Below are positions 47,362 to 57,313 of a DNA stretch of 64,000 nucleotides, in pieces. Source of the stretch: Oscillospiraceae bacterium (lineage in GTDB: Bacteria; Bacillota; Clostridia; Oscillospirales; Acutalibacteraceae); assembly GCA_015065965.1 (NCBI GenBank), contig SVPH01000006.1, forward strand, positions 1 through 64,000. The letters are read 5' to 3'. The position numbers were made by a program, and so were the translations under genes. Every line of letters begins with the position of its first letter. Within the stretch, counting starts at the first letter, position 1. Under the pieces are notes generated by a model that was not told the DNA's origin, ran no database searches, and was given only the letters and a program-made list of their open reading frames with translations.

Positions 47362-49380
47362 AATTCCTCCGCTGAAAAGGCGGTTGACGGCATTTCTCAG
47401 TAAAACATACTCCTCGCCCGTAAGGGCGGGGTTTTTTTTCAGCAGTTCAGATGCTGCTGCGTGAGTTTCTCTTATTGCCTCGCCGTCAGTCATCATATCG
47501 GCTATTTTCAGTTCAGGCAAACCGTGTTGACGCGAACCGAAGAAATCGCCGGGTCCTCTCAGTTTTAAATCTTCATCTGCTATTTTAAAGCCGTCTGTTG
47601 TGGATGCAAGGATTTTGAGCCTTTGTGAAGTTACATCATTCCGGGCATCCGAAATCATGATACAGGTTGATTTTTCCGTTCCTCTGCCAATTCTTCCTCT
47701 TAACTGATGAAGTTGTGAAAGACCGAAGCGTTCGGCATTTTCAATTACCATTATAACGGCATTCGGAACATCTATGCCGACTTCAATAACCGTTGTTGAA
47801 ACCAGCAGTTGAGTTTCACCTGATGAAAAGGAATCCATGACTGCTTTTTTCTCGGCAGGTTTCATTTTTCCATGGAGTAACCCAACGCTGAACCCCTTGA
47901 AAAATCCGTCAGCAAGGTCTTTGTAAAGTTCTGTTGCGGCAGTCAGTTCGCTTGCTTCGTTTTCGGCAACAAGCGAGCAGACGATGTAGCCCTGTCTGCC
48001 TTCACAGAGATGTTTTTTGACATATCCGTATGCGCGTTCACGGATTTCTGTGCTGACAAGGTATGTTTCGGTTTTTTGCCTGCCTTTTGGCATCTCATCA
48101 AGTATGCTGAGGTCAAGGTCGCCGTAAATAATAAGTGCAAGCGTTCTTGGGATGGGTGTTGCCGACATAACAAGCGTGTGCGGATTAATACCTTTTGAAC
48201 TGAGAGAACCTCGCTGGTTAACGCCAAAGCGGTGCTGTTCGTCAGTTACCGCAAGACCGAGATTTTTGAATTCAACATCCTTTTGAATCAGTGCGTGTGT
48301 ACCGATTACAAGGGATATTTCGCCGCTCTTAAGGGCGGCTTTTGTTTTTTTCTTTTCTGCAGTAGGGGTTGAGCCTGTCAGCAGACCAATATTTATATCT
48401 GTATTTTCAAACATTTTTGCAAGTGTATTATAATGCTGCGCTGCAAGCACTTCTGTAGGCGCCATAAGAGCGCTTTGAAAGCCGTTTTTGGCGCAGTTAT
48501 AAATCAGTGCAGCACTTACGGCGGTTTTTCCTGAGCCTACATCACCTTGCAGAAGCCTGTTCATCGGAACATTCTTTTTCATATCTTCTGCTGCCTGAGA
48601 TATTGCTCTTTTCTGTGCTTTTGTAAGTTCAAAGGGAAGCAACGACATGAATTCACCTGTGCAGTCATTCGGCATTTCAGCGGCTGTTGAGCGGCGGTTC
48701 TTGCTTTTTAAACGCATAAGACCGAGTTCAAGCAGGAAAAGTTCTTCAAAAATCAGCCTTCTTCTTGCTTCGCTCAGCAAATCTTCGCTTTCGGGGAAAT
48801 GAATGTTATGCAGTGCTTGCTTTATGCCCATAAGGCAATAATTGTTTCTTATATCTTCAGGCAACGGGTCACTGAAAGAATCGCATACAGAAAACGCCGT
48901 TTTAACAAGTTTTTCGATTGCCCTTGAATTCAGGCCTGCCGTTTGCGGATAGATGGGTCTCATTTTTTTGCTGCCGTCGTATTCTTCAAATTCGGGCGAT
49001 ACCATGGATTTGTAATAACCCTTGCCTGTGATTTTGCCTAAGAAAAGATATTCTTTGCCTTGCTCAAGTTTTTCTGCGGCATATTTATTGTTAAAAAAAG
49101 TGATGTCCAGAAGTGTTTCGCCGTCGGTAACTTCTGTCTTGTAAAGTGTCATGCCTTTACGAATTTTGTGTTCACGGCATCTTGTACCGACAATTGCTTT
49201 GATGCAGACAGTTTCATTCATCGGAGCATCGGATATTGAACTGATTTTGCTCCAATCTTCATATATTCTCGGGTAAAAGGTCAGCAAATCCCAGAGGGTG
49301 AAAATTCCGAGTTTCGCCAGCATGGCGGCACGTTTTTCACCCACACCTTTCAGATATTTGATGCTTGCGTTGAATTCCAT
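47350..49380 (-). CDS. recG: ATP-dependent DNA helicase RecG
   Basis: GDVGSGKTAVSAALI, VTDEQHRFGV, MSATPIPRTLA, QLRGRIGRG. Confidence 0.95.
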   Translation of the reverse strand: MEFNASIKYLKGVGEKRAAMLAKLGIFTLWDLLTFYPRIYEDWSKISSISDAPMNETVCIKAIVGTRCREHKIRKGMTLYKTEVTDGETLLDITFFNNKYAAEKLEQGKEYLFLGKITGKGYYKSMVSPEFEEYDGSKKMRPIYPQTAGLNSRAIEKLVKTAFSVCDSFSDPLPEDIRNNYCLMGIKQALHNIHFPESEDLLSEARRRLIFEELFLLELGLMRLKSKNRRSTAAEMPNDCTGEFMSLLPFELTKAQKRAISQAAEDMKKNVPMNRLLQGDVGSGKTAVSAALIYNCAKNGFQSALMAPTEVLAAQHYNTLAKMFENTDINIGLLTGSTPTAEKKKTKAALKSGEISLVIGTHALIQKDVEFKNLGLAVTDEQHRFGVNQRGSLSSKGINPHTLVMSATPIPRTLALIIYGDLDLSILDEMPKGRQKTETYLVSTEIRERAYGYVKKHLCEGRQGYIVCSLVAENEASELTAATELYKDLADGFFKGFSVGLLHGKMKPAEKKAVMDSFSSGETQLLVSTTVIEVGIDVPNAVIMVIENAERFGLSQLHQLRGRIGRGTEKSTCIMISDARNDVTSQRLKILASTTDGFKIADEDLKLRGPGDFFGSRQHGLPELKIADMMTDGEAIRETHAAASELLKKNPALTGEEYVLLRNAVNRLFSGGISMN
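47412..47439 (+). terminator. Intrinsic terminator for the Usp-like gene, embedded in recG 3' coding region
   Basis: cctcgccc-gtaa-gggcgggg followed by 8 T on + strand. Confidence 0.75.
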
Positions 49381-50282
49381 TGATTTGCTCCGTTTTGGTT
49401 TTGCAACCTCATATTGTCTATTTTTACATCGCTCAGTTCGCCTAACTCAAGTGCTTTGCCTATTGCTTTATCAGGGTCGTTCGTATGAACGTGGACCTTG
49501 ATTATTCCCGAATGCTCTGCAACGGCGGGGCAGTCACCGATTTCTGAAAGAAAGTTTCTGAAGAGTTTTAAATCCGCATTATTTGATCCGTTTATCAAAA
49601 ACTCCGTGCAATATATGAATTTGATTTCGGAATCACTTACAACCGGTTGCTTTTTTTCTTCGGTTTTTATGAAGGTAATATTTTTTTGTGATTCAAGCAT
49701 ACCTTCCATTATATAAACCAATCCCTGTCCGCCTGCGTCAACAAAGCCGTGTTTTTTCAGCATCGGCAGAAGATTTGGTGTTGATTTAAGAGAAACTCTT
49801 GCACCGTTTACCGCTTCAATAAAAGTTTCTTGAGCGCTTTTGCCCTTGGAGGCGGCTGAAATTGCTTTTGAAGCAGCAAGACGGATAACCGTCAGAATCG
49901 TACCCTCCATAGGTTTATCTATTGCGGAATATGCTTCGTTACAGCCTGCTTCAAGTCCTTTTGCAAGCGAGAGCGCATCTATAAACTCAAGATCTTTGAC
50001 ACTTTGGGCAAAGCCTTTGAAAATGAGGGAAAAGATAACGCCGGAGTTGCCTCTTGCGCTGCGAAAAAGTTCGCCTGCAATTCTGTCTGCAAGTTCACCT
50101 GCTGCCATTTCAGGCAAGTGCTTGATTTTTTCTGCGCAGCCTGTAAGTGTAAGGGACAGATTTGTACCTGTATCGCCGTCGGGGACAGGGAAAACATTGA
50201 TTGAGTTAACTTCAGCGGTGTGTTTTGCAATGTTTTCTGCACCGCTGATAAATGAGTTTTTAAGTATTTCGGAACTTATCAT
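49350..50282 (-). CDS. DAK2/DhaL-domain protein (YloV/FakA-like, short)
   Basis: NVFPVPDGDTGTNLSLTL, GARGNSGVI-like SARGNSGVIFSLIFKGF, VDAGGQGLVYIMEGM. Confidence 0.85.
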   Translation of the reverse strand: MISSEILKNSFISGAENIAKHTAEVNSINVFPVPDGDTGTNLSLTLTGCAEKIKHLPEMAAGELADRIAGELFRSARGNSGVIFSLIFKGFAQSVKDLEFIDALSLAKGLEAGCNEAYSAIDKPMEGTILTVIRLAASKAISAASKGKSAQETFIEAVNGARVSLKSTPNLLPMLKKHGFVDAGGQGLVYIMEGMLESQKNITFIKTEEKKQPVVSDSEIKFIYCTEFLINGSNNADLKLFRNFLSEIGDCPAVAEHSGIIKVHVHTNDPDKAIGKALELGELSDVKIDNMRLQNQNGANQWNSTQASNI

Positions 50283-50324
50283 AATATATCATCCTTTCGC
50301 AGATATATTATGGCAAGTTTTTCT

Positions 50325-51794
50325 TTATTTAAAACTCCATGTTTCAATATCGTAAAAAACATCGCTGTCGCAGCACGCATAGTCAGCCTGCATGGCATTG
50401 GTGTATGATGCTGCAGCGTTTCTGTAACAAAGGGGAATAAGCGGCAAATCTTCGTTGAAGGTATTCACGAAGTCCATGAGTTCACAACTGCCGTTTCTCA
50501 ACTGAGCATATCTCTGAACCGATTGGCAATCAGGGCTTATGCCGTAGCCTTCCGCACCGCCGAGGATTGGACTTAAATCCATATTAGGCGAAAGTCTGAT
50601 TTCACCGATATACATATCATATGAATTGATTTCAATTGCTTCAGTATAATATTGCGGTTCATAATCCTTGAGTTTAACCGTAAAACCGAGTTCGGTAAGA
50701 TATTCCGAAATGAATTGTGCGGTTTCAAGTTTGAATTGATTTTCTTTGTTGACAAGCAGTGAAACTTCCTGCTGAGAAATATCAACGCCGGATAATTCTA
50801 TCAGTTCTCGTGCTTTATCCATGTCCGCTGAAATAATAAGGTCCTTTGATGCGAGCATATGCCAGTCGGGATTAAACGGCGAATACGCTGCTCTTGCATG
50901 CCCTTGAAATGCGGTTGCTGTTATTTCTTTTCGGTCAACTGCAAGATTGATTGCCTGACGGATAAGTTGGTTTGAGAAAATCTCATTTGCTGAGTTGAAT
51001 GCAAGGTACACAAAATTATTGATTCCCATATCAACGGTGTGTGCGTTAATTCTGGAGTAAGTTCCGCTGCTCAAATCATTGTAATAGAAACCGGTGTTGC
51101 CGATTTCAAGGCTGCTCTCAACAGAATTATTGTCTCTTACGGGGACAAGCATAATTGTTTTGATTATCGGATTAAATCCCGATTTTTTGCTGTTGACAAC
51201 AAGATAGATTGTTTCGCCCGAAATTTGAGACATGTATCTGCCTGAGCCTGCGGGCAGTTCGCCCTCGGAACCGTTTTTGACTATTGGGAATGTCAAACAG
51301 GCGAGAGCATAAGGGTCTGCGTTTTCGAGTGTAAATACAAGCATGTTTGATGCGGATATGCTCACAGACAGAAAATTTCTCAGCCTTTCGGAATAACAAG
51401 GTGATTCTTTGGCTTTATTAAATGAATAAGCAACATCGTTTGCCGTCAGTGCAGTACCGTCTGAAAACTGAGCGGTGTTGAGCGTGACATTGATTGAATT
51501 GCCGCTGACGATTGAACTTTTTGCGATAACGGGAATCGGCTGATAAGCCTTGTCCAGTTTATAAAGACCGTCATAAACAAGCCCGAGAATCTGAATGTTT
51601 GCACTCATTGTGCAGGTAAAAGGATCAAGCGTATCGGCTTTTGAATAAGCAAGTTTAAGTGTGTTAAGCGAGCCTTCGTTAAGGTTTGACACTATATGAG
51701 GGTCATCTGCGGACGGCTCCTTCGTGGTGTCACATCCGTAAAACACTGTGCAGAGTAAAGATAATATAAGAACCAAAGCGGCGATTTTTTTCAT
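50325..51794 (-). CDS. ABC transporter substrate-binding lipoprotein (family 5)
   Basis: Lipobox LLCTVFYGCD; FSDGTALTANDVAYSFNKAKE; QLIRQAINLAVDRKEI. Confidence 0.88.
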   Translation of the reverse strand: MKKIAALVLILSLLCTVFYGCDTTKEPSADDPHIVSNLNEGSLNTLKLAYSKADTLDPFTCTMSANIQILGLVYDGLYKLDKAYQPIPVIAKSSIVSGNSINVTLNTAQFSDGTALTANDVAYSFNKAKESPCYSERLRNFLSVSISASNMLVFTLENADPYALACLTFPIVKNGSEGELPAGSGRYMSQISGETIYLVVNSKKSGFNPIIKTIMLVPVRDNNSVESSLEIGNTGFYYNDLSSGTYSRINAHTVDMGINNFVYLAFNSANEIFSNQLIRQAINLAVDRKEITATAFQGHARAAYSPFNPDWHMLASKDLIISADMDKARELIELSGVDISQQEVSLLVNKENQFKLETAQFISEYLTELGFTVKLKDYEPQYYTEAIEINSYDMYIGEIRLSPNMDLSPILGGAEGYGISPDCQSVQRYAQLRNGSCELMDFVNTFNEDLPLIPLCYRNAAASYTNAMQADYACCDSDVFYDIETWSFK

Positions 51795-51800
51795 TTTATT

Positions 51801-52505
51801 TCACCTTAAATCAAGAATTATTTTGCCTGCCATTATCATGCCTGCAACAGGCGGAACAAACGGAAGGCTTGCAGGGGTCTGCCGTTTGCCCGAGTCTTCG
51901 CTTGATTGAGCAGGCTTCACGGGTTCTTCGGGTGACCATACAACATTGAGTTTTTTTATACCTCTTTTTCTAAGTTCCGTACGCATAACCCTGCAAAGCG
52001 GACAGCCGCTTGTTTTGAAAATATCGGAAACCGTGAAAAGGGAAGGATTGAATTTATTGCCCGTGCCCATGCAGGAAATCATAGGTATGCCGAGTTGCTG
52101 TGATTTGACGGCAAGGTCGATCTTAGCGCTTACGGTGTCAATTGCATCGGCGATATAGTCATATTTTTCAAGGGAGAATTCATCTGAATTTTCGGGCAGA
52201 TAGAATTTTTGGAGAGCAATGACTTCGCAAAGGGGATTGATATCAAGAATTCGCTCTTTCACAACTTCAACTTTAGGTTTGCCAACTGTTGAATGCAGTG
52301 CACAAAGTTGACGGTTGATGTTGGTGACAGAAACGGTGTCATTATCAACGAGCGTAATTTTGCCTATTCCTGCTCTTGCGAGCGCTTCTGCAGTGTATGA
52401 GCCGACTCCGCCAAGCCCGAAAAGGATGACGTTTTTGCCTGCAAGATTTGCTGTTGAATCTTTGCCCAGCATCATTTCCGTTCTCAAAAACTGTGAATGC
52501 TCCAC
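51801..52505 (-). CDS. tcdA: ThiF-family tRNA threonylcarbamoyladenosine dehydratase
   Basis: [39 protein letters not shown]. Confidence 0.85.
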   Translation of the reverse strand: MEHSQFLRTEMMLGKDSTANLAGKNVILFGLGGVGSYTAEALARAGIGKITLVDNDTVSVTNINRQLCALHSTVGKPKVEVVKERILDINPLCEVIALQKFYLPENSDEFSLEKYDYIADAIDTVSAKIDLAVKSQQLGIPMISCMGTGNKFNPSLFTVSDIFKTSGCPLCRVMRTELRKRGIKKLNVVWSPEEPVKPAQSSEDSGKRQTPASLPFVPPVAGMIMAGKIILDLR

Positions 52506-52653
52506 TTATCTGCACCTCTCCATACTAATACATAATATATAATACAACAAAACTGCCCTTATTGTAAACCATATTTTTAATTTTAATATTGTATTTTTTC
52601 GCAAATTAATATATAATGTTTGAGTTAATAACTCAGCGAAAGGATATTTTAAA

Positions 52654-53748
52654 ATGAAACTCGGTATAGTTGGTCTGCCCAATGTCGGCAAGAGCACACT
52701 TTTCAATGCAATAACAAACGCAGGCGCTCAGTCTGCAAACTATGCTTTCTGTACAATCGAACCCAACGTAGGCGTTGTTTCAGTGCCCGATGAAAGGCTC
52801 GATAAACTTGCAGAACTTTATAATCCCGTTAAAATCACCCCTGCATTTATCGAATTTGTTGATATCGCAGGTCTTGTAAGAGGTGCATCAAAGGGTGAGG
52901 GTCTCGGCAATAAGTTCCTCTCTCATATCCGTGAGGTTGATGCTGTTATCCATGTTGTGCGTTGTTTTGAGGATGATGATATCGTTCATGTTGATGCAAC
53001 AATTGACCCTGAAAGAGATATTGAAACAATCAACCTTGAACTTATTCTTTCCGATATCGAAATGGTTGAGCGCAGAATTGACCGTGTAACAAAGGCGATG
53101 AAGGGTGATAAAACCCTTGCAAGCGAACTCGAATTCCTTAAAAGACTTCAGCAGTCGCTTGAAGATAATGTTCCCGCAAGAAACCTTGAATGCGATGAGA
53201 ATGAAAAGGCATGGCTTGCCGAAATTGCACTTCTTACCGCAAAACCCGTTATTTATGCGTGTAATATGAGCGAGAGCGATTTTGCTGGCGGTCTTGATAA
53301 TAATGCACACTATAAGAAGGTTTGCACTATTGCTGAGGCAGAGGGCAGCGAGGTTCTTCCTATTTGCGCTGAACTTGAAGCACAGATTGCTTCCCTTGAG
53401 AAAGAAGAAAAAGAGATGTTCCTTGAGGAACTCGGTGTTGAATCGGGCGGTCTTGATTTGCTTGTCAAAAAGAGTTATGCGCTTCTCGGCCTTATTTCTT
53501 ACCTTACCGCAGGTCAGCCCGAAGTAAGAGCATGGACTATTACAAAAGGCACAAAAGCACCTCAGGCTGCAGGCAAAATCCACAGCGATTTTGAAAGAGG
53601 CTTTATCAGAGCAGAAGTTATCGCTTATGAAGACCTCATTGAACTCGGTTCAATTGCTGCGGCAAAGGAAAAGGGCCTTGTAAGAAGTGAAGGCAAGGAA
53701 TATGTTATGAAAGACGGCGATGTTGTTCTTTTCAGATTCAATGTATAA
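52654..53748 (+). CDS. ychF: Redox-regulated ATPase/GTPase YchF
   Basis: [42 protein letters not shown]. Confidence 0.96.
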   Translation: MKLGIVGLPNVGKSTLFNAITNAGAQSANYAFCTIEPNVGVVSVPDERLDKLAELYNPVKITPAFIEFVDIAGLVRGASKGEGLGNKFLSHIREVDAVIHVVRCFEDDDIVHVDATIDPERDIETINLELILSDIEMVERRIDRVTKAMKGDKTLASELEFLKRLQQSLEDNVPARNLECDENEKAWLAEIALLTAKPVIYACNMSESDFAGGLDNNAHYKKVCTIAEAEGSEVLPICAELEAQIASLEKEEKEMFLEELGVESGGLDLLVKKSYALLGLISYLTAGQPEVRAWTITKGTKAPQAAGKIHSDFERGFIRAEVIAYEDLIELGSIAAAKEKGLVRSEGKEYVMKDGDVVLFRFNV

Positions 53749-53762
53749 TTTAAAATGCAAAT

Positions 53763-53809
53763 AAATCACACTCCCTGTGGAAAGATACACAGGGAGTGTG
53801 ATTTTTTTT
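53763..53809 (+). terminator. Intrinsic terminator, 17-bp perfect stem, abutting PBP start codon
   Basis: aaatcacactccctgtg-gaaagata-cacagggagtgtgattt + T run. Confidence 0.9.
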
Positions 53810-55400
53810 GAAGAAACGTGCAGCAGTGGTTTTAGGAATTCTTGTTTTTGTGTTTGGAGTCATAGGTGTCAGAATCGGTTATATAACAACCGATGTCAAG
53901 CAGGCGGCTGTTCCGCAGTCTGCAATGACAATAGACATTGAAACACTGAGAGGAACAATCTATGATTGCAACTTGCAGCCTCTGACCAACGGAGAAACAT
54001 CTGTTTATGTTGCCGCAAAGCCTTCGGGGTATGCTCTCGGTCAGATAAAAGGTAAGGTTTTGCCTGAGGTGTTTGAATCAGTTCTTGAACGCATGTCAAC
54101 GGGTAAGCCCGTTGCGGTTAAAGTGGATTCTTCAGTTGTATCCAGTAAGGATATCAAGGAAATTAAAGTGCCTGAGAGATATGATTCATCTTCGCTCGCA
54201 TGCCATGTTATCGGTTACCTTAACGGTGAAGGCCACGGTGTAAGCGGAATTGAAAAATCTTTTGACAGTTTGCTGTTGCGAGGAACATCAACTGTCAGCG
54301 TTAGGTTTTCCTCCAATGCAAAGGGCAGAGTAATGCTCGGTGAAGAAATTGTTGTAACAGGTAACGGAATGCCGAAAAGCGGCGTTGTGTTGACTATTGA
54401 TAAAAATATACAGGCAATAACCGAAAAAGCGCTCGATGATTCAGGCGCAGACTGTGCGGCTGCAGTTGTAATTGAAATTGAAAGCGGAGCAATAAGAGCA
54501 TGTGTTTCAAGACCGATTTTTGATCAGAATAACATTGCACAAAGTCTTGATGATGAAAAATCACCGCTTATCAACAGGGCGTTTTTACCGTTCACTGTAG
54601 GATCGGTTTTTAAACCCGTTGTTGCCGCTGCTGCCCTTGAAAACGGAATTGACAAAAATTTTGAATATAACTGTACAGGCAGTGTGACATACAACGGTGT
54701 AACATTCAATTGCCACAAAAAGGAAGGGCACGGCATCCTTGATATGTCGGGTGCTGTTGCACAATCATGCAACACTTATTTTATCGCTCTTGCACTTGAA
54801 ACGGGAGCGGATAATGTTTTGAAAACTGCTGAAAAATTCGGCTTTGGAAAAGAAACCGTTTTTTCGAACGGAATTAAAGCAGCCGCCGGATATCTGCCCG
54901 AATTGAACGAACTTGATTCAAAAGCATCGGTGGCAAATATATCGTTCGGTCAGGGTTTGCTTCTTGCAACACCGGTTCAAATTTGCGCGGTTATGGCGGC
55001 AATAGCAAGGGGAGGCGTATATACAGAACCGTATCTGATTGAGGGAGAAACAGATGAAAACGGCGATTTTGTTCAAATCAGATCATACGGAGAGCGAAAA
55101 CAAATCATTTCTGTTGAATCAGCAGATCTTTTGAAAGGGTTTCTTGAAAGAGTTATAAAAGAAGGCAGCGGAAGCCGTGCATCAAGTGATTTTGTATCTG
55201 CAGCCGGCAAAACTGCAACCGCACAGACAGGCAAAACAGAAAACGGCGAAGAAATATATAATGCATGGTTTGCAGGTTATTTTCCTGCGGATAATCCCAG
55301 GTTTGCAGTTGCAATTTTAAAAGAAAATGGCGGAGAGGGTGCGGTGAGTTGTGCTCCTGTTTTTAAAGAAATTGCCGAAAATTGCAGACAATATTACTAA
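53808..55400 (+). CDS. Penicillin-binding protein (transpeptidase, PbpA/SpoVD-like)
   Basis: FTVGSVFKPVVAAAALE (SxxK), SCNTYF (SxN), KTATAQTG; TTG start. Confidence 0.9.
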   Translation: MKKRAAVVLGILVFVFGVIGVRIGYITTDVKQAAVPQSAMTIDIETLRGTIYDCNLQPLTNGETSVYVAAKPSGYALGQIKGKVLPEVFESVLERMSTGKPVAVKVDSSVVSSKDIKEIKVPERYDSSSLACHVIGYLNGEGHGVSGIEKSFDSLLLRGTSTVSVRFSSNAKGRVMLGEEIVVTGNGMPKSGVVLTIDKNIQAITEKALDDSGADCAAAVVIEIESGAIRACVSRPIFDQNNIAQSLDDEKSPLINRAFLPFTVGSVFKPVVAAAALENGIDKNFEYNCTGSVTYNGVTFNCHKKEGHGILDMSGAVAQSCNTYFIALALETGADNVLKTAEKFGFGKETVFSNGIKAAAGYLPELNELDSKASVANISFGQGLLLATPVQICAVMAAIARGGVYTEPYLIEGETDENGDFVQIRSYGERKQIISVESADLLKGFLERVIKEGSGSRASSDFVSAAGKTATAQTGKTENGEEIYNAWFAGYFPADNPRFAVAILKENGGEGAVSCAPVFKEIAENCRQYY

Positions 55401-55523
55401 AACAAATGCAAATGTTTTATACAAAATGCCAAAAATTGGGTAAAAAGCCATTTTTCTATTGAAAAAATATTGCATTTGGAATATAATATGTGACGCATCG
55501 TCACTTCGACGTGAAAAGGGGTT

Positions 55524-55730
55524 ATGAAATTGTATAAAATGCAATGTAAAGAAATTGAGATAGAAGGAGAATCGCGAACGCTTTGCGGCATATCGGATGA
55601 GAGCGGTTTTTTCTGCGAATTTACTGATGATTTAGAAGAGGCGCATAGAACCGTTGAACTCCTCAACAAAAATAAGATCGAGCCTTGTCATGTTTATGAT
55701 ATTATTGAGGATTTGTTCTATTCGGGATGA
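55524..55730 (+). CDS. Small conserved protein (DUF6514-like)
   Basis: LYKMQCKEIEIEGESRTLCGISDESGFFCEFTDDLEEAHRTVELLNKNKIEPCHVYDIIEDLF. Confidence 0.65.
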   Translation: MKLYKMQCKEIEIEGESRTLCGISDESGFFCEFTDDLEEAHRTVELLNKNKIEPCHVYDIIEDLFYSG

Positions 55731-55854
55731 GATAATTGAAACAAAAAATTCTGAAAAACAAATAAAAAATAATTTAAAAAATTTTTGAAAAAACCCTTGA
55801 CAATACCATTCTACTTTGCTATAATAGGCAACGTTCCGAGCGAACAAAAGATAT

Positions 55855-55938
55855 GCGAGAGTGGCGGAATCGGCAGACGCGCACGTTTGAGCGGCGTGTG
55901 GTAATCCCGTACGGGTTCAAGTCCCGTCTCTCGCACCA
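55855..55938 (+). tRNA. tRNA-Leu (anticodon most likely GAG)
   Basis: GCGAGAG...CTCTCGCACCA, type II long variable arm, loop TTGAGCG. Confidence 0.9.
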
Positions 55939-55939
55939 G

Positions 55940-55967
55940 GAGGATTCCGCAAGGAATCCTCTTTTTA
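55940..55967 (+). terminator. Terminator-like hairpin after tRNA-Leu
   Basis: gaggattcc-gcaa-ggaatcctc-ttttt. Confidence 0.75.
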
Positions 55968-56039
55968 ATAAGCGGAATTAAGCACAGTGCTCCGCCTCGG
56001 CTGCCCGACCGTGTAAAATTTACGGGCAAAACAGAATAT

Positions 56040-56126
56040 GCGGATATGGCGGAATTGGCAGACGCGTTAGATTCAGGTTCTAATGAATGCAAGTTCGTGC
56101 AGGTTCAAGTCCTGTTATCCGCACCA
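56040..56126 (+). tRNA. tRNA-Leu (CAG)
   Basis: GCGGATA...TATCCGCACCA, anticodon stem-loop TTAGA-TTCAGGT-TCTAA. Confidence 0.95.
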
Positions 56127-56133
56127 TAGTACT

Positions 56134-56176
56134 AATGCCGTATTGATACAATTTGTGTCGATATGGCATTTTTTTC
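56134..56176 (+). terminator. Terminator after tRNA-Leu(CAG)
   Basis: aatgccgtattgataca-att-tgtgtcgatatggcatt + T run. Confidence 0.75.
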
Positions 56177-56273
56177 TTTATAAATCTTCAATTATAACAC
56201 ATCTGCTGTACTGATTAATGTACTTTTGATATGTTATAATTTTGCTCATCAAATTATAAAAAGGAGATTTATA

Positions 56274-56639
56274 ATGGAAAACAGAATTGTTATTTATCAA
56301 ATTTTTAACGGAGAAACAACACCTCTGCCCGAAAGAACACCGCAAGAGAAAATTGAAATTGCGTGTGCCGAAATGGTTGGCGGAGTGTATTTCACAACAG
56401 CAAAAGAACTTGAAGAATATGTTGAAAAAACAAGAAATGAAAAGTATTTGAGAAAGCAGAAAATGAGGGCATACAGAGAGAATTGCGGACTTTTGATTGA
56501 TGAAGCCGCAACCTTGCTCGGAATATCAAAAACATACCTTGTTAAAATTGAAAACGGTGAAAAAGACCCGACTCTCGAATTAGCCTTGAAAATCGCAAAG
56601 TTTTATAAAACAACGGTTGATGAATTGTTTGTAACATGA
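56274..56639 (+). CDS. XRE-family HTH transcriptional regulator
   Basis: MRAYRENCGLLIDEAATLLGISKTYLVKIENGEKDPTLELALKIAKFYKTTVDELF; AAAGGAGA RBS, ATG 56274. Confidence 0.9.
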   Translation: MENRIVIYQIFNGETTPLPERTPQEKIEIACAEMVGGVYFTTAKELEEYVEKTRNEKYLRKQKMRAYRENCGLLIDEAATLLGISKTYLVKIENGEKDPTLELALKIAKFYKTTVDELFVT

Positions 56640-56682
56640 TACAATATAAGAAATTATTTTATTTTGCGAAGGCGGCTGTTGT

Positions 56683-57297
56683 ATGCGAAAAAAAGATGAT
56701 TTATGGATGGGATTTCTTGTAATCGCAGGAATCCCTTTGCTTCTTATTTTAGAATATCCATTTGAGTTGTTGATAATATTGATAGCTATTGCTTTGATTA
56801 TCGTTTTAGCATTATTAATAAAAAATAGTGAAGGTCCTAGAAGATTAAAAAAAGCAAACAAGTTATCAGCGGCAACAAGCAAATCAGAAATTAAAATAGG
56901 TGTGTATAATCAACTTGAGATTATAGACGCAATGAAAGGTTCAGAATTTGAGACATTCGTTGTAGAATTGTTAAAATGTAATGGTTTTTCTAACGTTTCT
57001 CAAACCAAATTAAGCGGAGATTTTGGTGTTGATGTTATTGGATTTAAAGATAACAAAAAATACGTTTTTCAATGTAAACGATTTAAGGGGAAATTGGGGC
57101 TAAAACCCATTCAAGAAGCATATGCAGGAAAGAGGCATTATCGAGCAGATGAAGCAGTGGTTGTTACAAATTCTGAATTTACAAAAGCAGCAATGGAGCT
57201 TGCATCAGATACTGATATAATTTGTTGCGATAGAAATCAGCTAACTAAACTTTTAGAAAACTATGTCATACTAAAAAATAATATAAATGTGAAGTAA
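56683..57297 (+). CDS. Membrane-anchored Mrr-like restriction endonuclease-fold protein
   Basis: N-terminal hydrophobic hairpin; GSEFETFVVELLKCNGFSNVSQTKLSGDFGVDVIGFKDNKKYVFQCKRF...EAYAGKRHYRADEAVVVTNSEFTKAA. Confidence 0.85.
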   Translation: MRKKDDLWMGFLVIAGIPLLLILEYPFELLIILIAIALIIVLALLIKNSEGPRRLKKANKLSAATSKSEIKIGVYNQLEIIDAMKGSEFETFVVELLKCNGFSNVSQTKLSGDFGVDVIGFKDNKKYVFQCKRFKGKLGLKPIQEAYAGKRHYRADEAVVVTNSEFTKAAMELASDTDIICCDRNQLTKLLENYVILKNNINVK

Positions 57298-57313
57298 GCA
57301 CAGGAGATGTTTT

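Noticed and set aside
51801-52505. Second thiF for thiamine synthesis
   Set aside because: Lacks thi context; the sequence fits TcdA/tRNA t6A dehydratase better.
52888-53583. 231-aa - strand ORF opposite ychF
   Set aside because: Antisense shadow of a highly conserved gene.
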